A stretch of 10,708 nt of DNA from Chlamydiota bacterium (lineage in GTDB: Bacteria; Chlamydiota; Chlamydiia; Chlamydiales; Criblamydiaceae): the NCBI GenBank assembly GCA_021772365.1, contig JAJFMC010000221.1:1-10708 (forward strand), written 5' to 3'. Both the position numbers and the translations under genes were made by a program. Below the pieces are notes generated by a model. It searched no databases. It saw only the letters and a program-made list of their open reading frames with translations, and was not told where the DNA came from. Numbering within the stretch: the first letter of the stretch is position 1; each line of letters begins with the position of its first letter. Below, piece by piece: positions 6,818-10,708 of this stretch.

Positions 6818-8701
6818 TTAGCTTATTCCACGTGCTTTGTTGTGTATAAGCCTCTTTTCATTTTGTCGATCAGGCCTCATAAGGAGTTGAATATCCTCGT
6901 TTTGTTTGACAAGTTCGCGAGCACGCTCCATTGCGGAGTGCATATGTCCATTTGGGTGTTTCTCATCAAAAGGAAAGAGGTTTTCCTTGCCGATCAATTC
7001 CATGAGGCCTGAATTATTCAGCACACGCAATACTTCAGGGGTGATCCCGCAGATAACGAGTTGCCTAGCAAAACTTTGCAAGTAGCCATGAAGTTGCAGT
7101 AAGGCAAGGCATGCAGTAGCATCCATATCTCTAGCATTTTTCAGTTGCAAAATGATTACTTTCGTTGTTGTATCAGCAAGTGTAAAGGCCTTCAGATTCG
7201 AGTGGAAAATATCGGCAGCGCCAAAAAACAGTTCTCCTTCGACTTTCACGAAACGTATAACTTTTTTTTCGGTATGTCCCTTCTTAGTGCAATGGTGCAA
7301 TTTACCTTTTTCATCAACATCGAATTCTTTGACTTTTGGAGTAGACGCTTTTTTCAAGTACAATGTGATAGATAAAGCAACACCTATGTAAAAGGCAATA
7401 TCCAAACTAAAAAACAGGCAAGCGATAACAGTCGTCCATAACACAAAAGCGTCTGAGTTTGTTGCGTTAAGACAAAGCATCAACTGCTTTTTGTTGACAA
7501 TACGAACGATTGTCACAAGAACTAGTGCAGCAAGAGCCGTAAGAGGAATCAATGATATCACCGGTTGAAAAGTGAATGCAAACAGTCCAACAGCCATCGC
7601 TGAAAATATTGCAGAAAACCGCGATTCTGCACCCATTTGGTAATTCAATGCTGTTCTAGAGGGGCTTCCTGATATAGGCATGGCTGCGACAAATGAAGAG
7701 ATAAGGTTGCCGATGCTTAGACCAAGAATTTCCTGGTTCACGGACAGGCGTTGTCCCGATGAAGCAGCAATCGAACGTGATACAGACGTCGACTCAAGGA
7801 TGCTTAGCAGCGAAACGGCAAAAGCAAAAGGGATCATGCTGTTCATCAACTTCCAGTTGAAGTATGGAAGAGACCAGTTTGGGATCAGGCCGTAGAAGAG
7901 TCCTGTATCTCCAACCTGATTGATGTGGTATATCCGATCTGTTTCGGCAAGATTCGCTGACCCAAATAGTCCTCCCTCGATAATCTGATTCTCACCGCAC
8001 ACGATCATTGTTACGATCAATAACATAAGAGCGCCGGCGGGTATCCTATCGTCAATTTTCCGTAAGATCATCATACAAGCAATGCTAAACAACCCGACCA
8101 GTGCTGTTGGCCAGTGTATAGATTGAAGGCTTGCAACGAGATGTAAAAATTTATCGTAGGTAGCATGCACCCCTTCATATTTAGGTATTCCTAAAAAAGT
8201 ATACGACTGACTGACCACCACCGCCGCAGCGACCCCTAGAAGATAACCAACGATAACAGAGTGGCTTACGAACTGCGTAAGGCGTCCTAGTTTGAAGACA
8301 GCACCGATTAACTGGAAAATACCGACGAGTAACGACAGTTGCATGAGGATATTGACAGCCATGAACTCCCTTTCCACCCCCCCAAGGTCTCGGTAGTAGG
8401 TAAAAAGAATTTGTGCCGTCCCTGCTTGGATAAGAATGGCGATCGCGTTGCTCGGTCCGACCACGAGGTGCCTTGAAGAGCCGCATATCGATGCGATCAT
8501 TGCTGAAAAGATGGCAGCAAAGATCCCGCAAGACATTGGTAGGCCTGCAATGAGAGCGTATGCCATAGTTTGCGGGACTGTTAGCAAGGCTACTGTTATT
8601 CCAGCGATGAGATCTCTACGAAGAGAAGAAGCAGTCGTATGAGCAATATCGTTGCGTAGAGAGGTAAATGACAAATCTTCGAAGTATTGATTGATATCCA
8701 T
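6818..8701 (-). CDS. SulP family inorganic anion transporter with C-terminal STAS domain
   Basis: This 627-residue inner-membrane protein belongs to the SulP/SLC26 family, whose members carry sulfate, bicarbonate or dicarboxylates. The membrane domain spans about residues 28-450. It includes the family signature PQTMAYALIAGLP (43-55), the transport-site loop VVGPSNA (80-86), NQEILGLSIGNL (322-333) and SGSPSRTALNYQ (344-355). A cytosolic STAS domain lies at about 480-580. Its loop before the second helix is DMDATA (525-530), with Thr529 near the position of the Asp-x-Ser/Thr phosphorylation site in anti-sigma antagonists. A charged tail of about 45 residues follows. Length and motif set are complete. 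The exact substrate cannot be deduced from sequence alone. The upstream ribosome site is weak (GTGAAG directly before ATG 8701). It appears to be transcribed alone. Confidence 0.95.
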   Translation of the reverse strand: MDINQYFEDLSFTSLRNDIAHTTASSLRRDLIAGITVALLTVPQTMAYALIAGLPMSCGIFAAIFSAMIASICGSSRHLVVGPSNAIAILIQAGTAQILFTYYRDLGGVEREFMAVNILMQLSLLVGIFQLIGAVFKLGRLTQFVSHSVIVGYLLGVAAAVVVSQSYTFLGIPKYEGVHATYDKFLHLVASLQSIHWPTALVGLFSIACMMILRKIDDRIPAGALMLLIVTMIVCGENQIIEGGLFGSANLAETDRIYHINQVGDTGLFYGLIPNWSLPYFNWKLMNSMIPFAFAVSLLSILESTSVSRSIAASSGQRLSVNQEILGLSIGNLISSFVAAMPISGSPSRTALNYQMGAESRFSAIFSAMAVGLFAFTFQPVISLIPLTALAALVLVTIVRIVNKKQLMLCLNATNSDAFVLWTTVIACLFFSLDIAFYIGVALSITLYLKKASTPKVKEFDVDEKGKLHHCTKKGHTEKKVIRFVKVEGELFFGAADIFHSNLKAFTLADTTTKVIILQLKNARDMDATACLALLQLHGYLQSFARQLVICGITPEVLRVLNNSGLMELIGKENLFPFDEKHPNGHMHSAMERARELVKQNEDIQLLMRPDRQNEKRLIHNKARGIS

Positions 8702-8766
8702 ACTTCACGGATATACCCTACAACACTTTTTTTTAGTAGGTCTTTACCTTAAAGCACGCGCCAAAA

Positions 8767-8788
8767 TAATTTTGCAATTTCCTCTTTA
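8767..8788 (-). repeat. GAATTGCAAAA motif, copy 3
   Basis: The minus strand reads TAAAGAGGAAATTGCAAAAT and begins one base after the stop codon of the 166-residue gene (8790-8792). The position relative to the stop codon resembles copy 1 after the oxygenase. Flanking bases (CCAAAA on the plus strand at both 6636 and 8793) also agree with copy 2. Confidence 0.55.
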
Positions 8789-8789
8789 A

Positions 8790-9290
8790 TTAACCAAAAA
8801 GTATTCCTAGCGCTAACAGATATACAAAAGAAGGTATATCAAGTGCCGAAGCAGATGAAGAATGTTTAGGGGTATAAACAAAATCGTTTATATCCCCTTC
8901 ATACAACAATGCCTGACTATACAAATCACAACTTACCATATTATCAGAACCCATTAGTGAGGCCTTCAAAAAAGGTTTGATAATGTTATATAGTGTTTGG
9001 TTATTTTTCATGATTTCCAACATGTTAAGACCATTTTGGGTACTATGAGTACGACCTGATAACCCATAAGTTTGCGCACACCCTACCCTCCATTTGGGTT
9101 TTGTGTCCTCGGCACTTACACAACTCAATAAACACAATGCGAGTATCGATCCTATTATTAAACTTTTTGTTAAAAGAGCTGTGGAACAGCACCTAATCGT
9201 TTTCCAATTGTATCCCTTGTGAGTTACCTCACCTTTTTGAATTGGCTGGATCTGTTCGTTATCTGTTGACTGATTGACTAGTTTTACCAT
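8790..9290 (-). CDS. Hypothetical exported protein with hydrophobic C-terminal tail
   Basis: I do not recognise this 166-residue protein. A polar, basic N-terminal extension of about 37 residues precedes a hydrophobic segment (about 38-59) that ends LLSCVSAED. This could be cut by signal peptidase I after VSA or, less likely given the long extension, be a lipobox at Cys57. The exported part (61-150) carries Cys71 and Cys121, which could form a disulfide. The protein ends in a second hydrophobic stretch (IPSFVYLLALGILFG) that stops at the C-terminus. This gives a signal-plus-tail layout reminiscent of tail-anchored or GPI-type precursors. GGAGAG lies 8 bases upstream of the ATG, which supports a real gene. 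It is followed one base after the stop by copy 3 of the GAATTGCAAAA motif and is divergent from the doubtful frame at 9357. Confidence 0.75.
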   Translation of the reverse strand: MVKLVNQSTDNEQIQPIQKGEVTHKGYNWKTIRCCSTALLTKSLIIGSILALCLLSCVSAEDTKPKWRVGCAQTYGLSGRTHSTQNGLNMLEIMKNNQTLYNIIKPFLKASLMGSDNMVSCDLYSQALLYEGDINDFVYTPKHSSSASALDIPSFVYLLALGILFG

Positions 9291-9298
9291 GGTATTTA

Positions 9299-9304
9299 CT
9301 CTCC
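9299..9304 (-). promoter_or_regulatory. Ribosome binding site of the 166-residue gene
   Basis: On the minus strand GGAGAG is followed by 8 bases and the ATG at 9290. It supports this start and therefore the long polar extension before the hydrophobic segment. Confidence 0.7.
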
Positions 9305-9356
9305 ATTATTTATTAAAATTCAAAGAAATACGTTATGATTATGATTCACATGAAAG

Positions 9357-9572
9357 ATGTCAATCAAATTCCTATCCTTGCAAGGCACCTCTGCTTACCA
9401 TCAGGGAGTGTATCATGAAACCTACCCTTTAAACTCCGACACGTTCCTCTTTGATGTAAAATCCATTCGCAGAAACTGGAAGCTGCTCGATATTTTTTTG
9501 ATGACAGTGGTTTTGTCTGATGATGGAGCGCCGGTGAAGAGAAAGTTTATCCCAAATAAACGTGATCACTAA
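9357..9572 (+). CDS. Doubtful small open reading frame ending in a terminator
   Basis: This 71-codon frame (MSIKFLSLQGTSAYHQGVYH ... KRKFIPNKRDH) has no family I recognise and no domain. In its favour, its stop codon lies inside an intrinsic-terminator hairpin on the same strand, and TATGAT boxes occur at 9334-9345. Against it, there is no proper ribosome binding site: GAAAG directly abuts the ATG. An overlapping ATG at 9350 opens a different 22-codon frame. It could be a small gene, the 3' remnant of a decayed gene, or chance. Confidence 0.3.
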   Translation: MSIKFLSLQGTSAYHQGVYHETYPLNSDTFLFDVKSIRRNWKLLDIFLMTVVLSDDGAPVKRKFIPNKRDH

Positions 9573-9595
9573 ATGCCATTCTATTTAGTTTTTTT
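9568..9595 (+). terminator. Intrinsic terminator
   Basis: ACTAAAT (9568-9574) and ATTTAGT (9583-9589) form a 7-bp stem around an 8-base loop. A run of seven Ts (9589-9595) follows at once. It overlaps the stop codon of the frame at 9357-9572. The stem is AT-rich but the geometry is right for the plus strand only. Confidence 0.65.
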
Positions 9596-10004
9596 GACAG
9601 GATGAGCTGGATAGGTAGGATGATCAAGACTTAACCTATCAAGGGCCGTGAATATTATACCGGTCGTGTTTCAAATTTTGGTTTTTGGCAAAGAGAAACT
9701 CTCGTAGTAGGGAAGTCGTAAGTCGATGCATGTTAATAGATCTACCAACCACGAGACTTTCTCAAAGCCAAAATTCCGTTTTTGAGTTCACTTCGGTGTA
9801 TACAAGGGGTTATCAGGATAGTGATATCCTATCTTATCCAGTGAACATATTGACCAGTCACACTGACTAAAAATCGCCTCCTACTACCACTCATTGATAC
9901 AATGTATTATATATAACACTTCTATTTGGAGACAAAACTGGCAGGAAATAAAAGGGCTAACTTGACGGCATTGCGTGAACAGATATTTTTTAAGGAGTAC
10001 CTCT
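9596..10004. other. Gene-poor region with small inverted repeats
   Basis: I find no supportable gene here. The region contains the 147-bp TATA-ended repeat (9656-9802), a 7-bp inverted repeat GATAGGT/ACCTATC (9610-9616 and 9634-9640), and a compact hairpin AGGATA-GTGA-TATCCT near 9818-9833. It also contains the AT-tailed palindrome at 9986-10012. A 36-codon basic frame ending at 10037 has only a TTG start without a ribosome site. The concentration of hairpins suggests decayed mobile sequence or a recombination-prone spacer. Confidence 0.6.
9656..9802. repeat. 147-bp MITE-like element with TATA ends
   Basis: The left end reads TATACCGGTCG and the right end, reverse-complemented, reads TATACACCGAAG, giving imperfect terminal inverted repeats. 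Inside, 9683-9704 and 9752-9773 pair as an imperfect 22-bp stem (18 of 22 positions) around a 47-base loop. Both ends recur elsewhere: the left end at 10406-10431, and the right end at 10361-10407 and, inverted, at 6632-6678. There is no room for a transposase. A flanking TA or TATA duplication is possible but cannot be told apart from the AT-rich context. Confidence 0.55.
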
Positions 10005-10012
10005 TTAAAAAA
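9986..10012. repeat. 12-bp palindrome overlapping a stop codon
   Basis: Six Ts plus AAGGAG pair with CTCTTT plus six As around a 3-base TAC loop, with one G-T wobble. The stop codon of the 92-residue gene (10005-10007) lies in the right arm. On either strand the T-run comes before the stem and the A-run after it, which is the reverse of an intrinsic terminator, so I label it only as a palindrome. Confidence 0.7.
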
Positions 10013-10283
10013 TTGAAAGCAAGACGGATTGAATAGCCTCAGCTCGACTAGTCCCTTGCAACTTTTTCATAGCATTCCCATTGTCGATCCGACCCTCAGC
10101 TAATCGAACCCACTTATTGCGAATCTGCTCGATTTGATTTTGCTCTAAAATTACAGTTCCGTCGAAAAGCTTGGATGCTGCTTTATAAATATCTTTAACA
10201 TCCTCCTTGCTAAATTTATTTTTTTCCTTTTTCTTAATAGCCTTTTCAAAGCTTTTTAAAAGATTATCATAGTCTTCGTGCAT
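10005..10283 (-). CDS. Small helical hypothetical protein
   Basis: I do not recognise this 92-residue protein. It has no signal peptide, membrane segment or cysteine. It reads as three or four amphipathic helices: MHEDYDNLLKSFEKAIKKKE, then KEDVKDIYKAASKLFD (26-41), then LEQNQIEQIRNKWVRLAEG (46-64), then a tail with TSRAEAIQSVLLSIF. The N-terminal half is strongly lysine-rich. AGGAG lies 8 bases upstream of ATG 10283, so translation is likely. It is flanked on both sides by repeats and has no co-directional partner within 200 bases except the partial frame at the window edge. Possible roles include a small regulatory or cargo-type protein, but nothing in the sequence decides this. Confidence 0.65.
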   Translation of the reverse strand: MHEDYDNLLKSFEKAIKKKEKNKFSKEDVKDIYKAASKLFDGTVILEQNQIEQIRNKWVRLAEGRIDNGNAMKKLQGTSRAEAIQSVLLSIF

Positions 10284-10291
10284 TGTACTTA

Positions 10292-10296
10292 CTCCT
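10292..10296 (-). promoter_or_regulatory. Ribosome binding site of the 92-residue gene
   Basis: On the minus strand AGGAG is followed by 8 bases and the ATG at 10283, which is good spacing and the main evidence that the small frame is a gene. Confidence 0.7.
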
Positions 10297-10337
10297 GTCT
10301 TGATTTTTTAAAAATAACTCTTCAATCTACCTGGGCA

Positions 10338-10407
10338 TATAGAAGTGAATTCAAAAATTAGTTTTTTCTTTGCCAAAAAGCAATTTTTGAGTTCACTTCG
10401 GTATATA
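10338..10407. repeat. 70-bp palindromic copy of the TATA-ended repeat
   Basis: GAAGTGAATTCAAAAATT (10342-10359) pairs with AATTTTTGAGTTCACTTC (10382-10399), 17 of 18 positions matching, around a 22-base loop. Both outer ends run into TATA. The right half (10361-10407), reverse-complemented, aligns with the right end of the 9656-9802 element. It lies upstream of the 92-residue gene on that gene's 5' side. Confidence 0.7.
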
Positions 10408-10431
10408 TACCGGTCGTTATTCAAAATTCCC
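10406..10431. repeat. Second copy of the TATACCGGTCGT repeat end
   Basis: TATACCGGTCGTTATTCAAA followed by ATT matches TATACCGGTCGTGTTTCAAA followed by TTT at 9656-9678. Here it directly abuts the right-end sequence of the same family, so that CGGTATATATACCG (10399-10412) forms a perfect 14-bp palindrome at the junction. Confidence 0.65.
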
Positions 10432-10493
10432 AATATTAAATCAGGACTTGAGATCAAAAATAGAATTATTTCTTTTTAGTAACACATAAGCAG

Positions 10494-10708
10494 TTAAACA
10501 TCCAAGGTACTATTATACTCATCCAGGATACCGGATATTAAAAAAGTTATTTGAGTTTTAGCTAACGCTCCATCACCGAATAGGTCACGCGAAGCGCTTT
10601 GGAGTAAAACAAGGATTGCTTTTGTCGACACGAAATCTGTTAGTGAAGAGGACTCTACAATCTCCTTTATACAGCTAGTAACAAAAGCAATCCTTGCTTT
10701 ACTCCAAA
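10494..10708 (-). CDS. Probable 3' end of a gene entering from the right edge
   Basis: On the minus strand one frame stays open from the window edge (codons in register from 10706) through 70 residues to a TAA at 10494-10496. The visible product reads WSKARIAFVTSCIKEIVESS, then SLTDFVSTKAILVLLQSASR, then DLFGDGALAKTQITFLISGI, ending LDEYNSTLDV. It looks like a helical soluble protein with no recognised motif. There is no Met in this frame inside the window, so the start must lie beyond 10708. A shorter antisense frame (10555-10708, plus strand) is also open but has no start. The call rests only on open length and protein-like composition. Confidence 0.4.
   Translation of the reverse strand, partial: WSKARIAFVTSCIKEIVESSSLTDFVSTKAILVLLQSASRDLFGDGALAKTQITFLISGILDEYNSTLDV
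10598..10708. repeat. 27-bp inverted repeat at the right edge
   Basis: Bases 10598-10624 and 10682-10708 are reverse complements with one mismatch in 27 (AAAACAAGG against AAAGCAAGG), separated by 57 bases. The right arm reaches the window edge and may continue. Both arms lie inside the open minus-strand frame ending at 10494, where they would encode WSKARIAF and TKAILVLLQ. Confidence 0.85.

Noticed and set aside
6617..7012. 131-codon plus-strand frame overlapping the 3' end of SulP
   Set aside because: It would start at TTG inside repeat sequence, and its second half is antisense to the certain SulP coding region.
9685..9870. 61-codon plus-strand frame
   Set aside because: It starts at TTG with no ribosome site and runs through both arms of the 9656-9802 repeat, so it reflects the repeat rather than a gene.
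9986..10012. Intrinsic terminator for the 92-residue gene
   Set aside because: The stem is good, but on both strands the T-run precedes the stem and an A-run follows, the reverse of what a terminator needs.
9930..10037. Basic 36-codon plus-strand frame starting TTG-GAG-ACA
   Set aside because: There is no ribosome binding site and a stop codon lies just upstream. Its second half overlaps the 3' end of the better supported 92-residue gene on the other strand.
9656..10431. CRISPR array
   Set aside because: The repeats are few, of unequal spacing and of mixed orientation, and no cas gene is present.
10555..10708. Open plus-strand frame of 51 codons at the right edge
   Set aside because: It has no ATG, GTG or TTG codon and is shorter than the antisense frame, so it is more likely a shadow.

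Overview
The window is a bacterial chromosome segment of roughly 40% GC, judged by eye. It carries a 3'-truncated-in-window typA/bipA gene, a very long TPR-repeat protein, an exported SH3b-repeat protein, a small two-helix membrane protein, a 2OG-Fe(II) oxygenase, a SulP anion transporter with a STAS domain, and several small orphan genes. The mix of exported SH3b protein, TPR scaffold and SulP transporter in an AT-leaning genome full of small repeats would fit an environmental member of the Chlamydiota (Parachlamydia, Simkania or Waddlia type). That is an impression from protein style and was not verified by any search.

Layout. Bases 1-1386 (+) are the C-terminal 461 codons of TypA/BipA, whose G domain lies mostly upstream of the window. 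The convergent gap 1387-1884 is almost filled by a long inverted repeat with arms of about 160 bp. Bases 1885-3954 (-) encode the TPR protein, which has about 14 units with a ~42-residue period. It is divergent from the exported SH3b protein at 4140-5381 (+), and promoter-like boxes for both lie between them. Three bases after the SH3b gene, and convergent with it, is the small membrane-protein gene 5385-5654 (-). The 2OG-Fe(II) oxygenase gene, 5754-6467 (+), is divergent from that one. A 350-bp gap containing repeats follows, then SulP at 6818-8701 (-).

From 8702 to the right edge, coding density falls. The region holds a 166-aa exported orphan protein (8790-9290, -), a doubtful 71-codon frame ending in a convincing terminator (9357-9595, +), a 92-aa helical orphan (10005-10283, -), and a probable 3' gene end running off the edge (10494-10708, -). 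Between them lie inverted repeats of a small TATA-ended family. Recognisable copies recur at 6632-6678, 9656-9802 and 10338-10431. A second motif, around GAATTGCAAAA, sits 1-4 bases after two stop codons and once more in the oxygenase/SulP gap.

The genes do not form one pathway. TypA (ribosome/stress GTPase), the SH3b envelope protein, the anion transporter and the oxygenase appear as single-gene transcription units. I find no CRISPR array, tRNA, rRNA, phage module or complete transposase. The most unusual material is the repeat architecture, the 42-residue-period TPR protein, and the small orphan genes in the 8.7-10.7 kb region.
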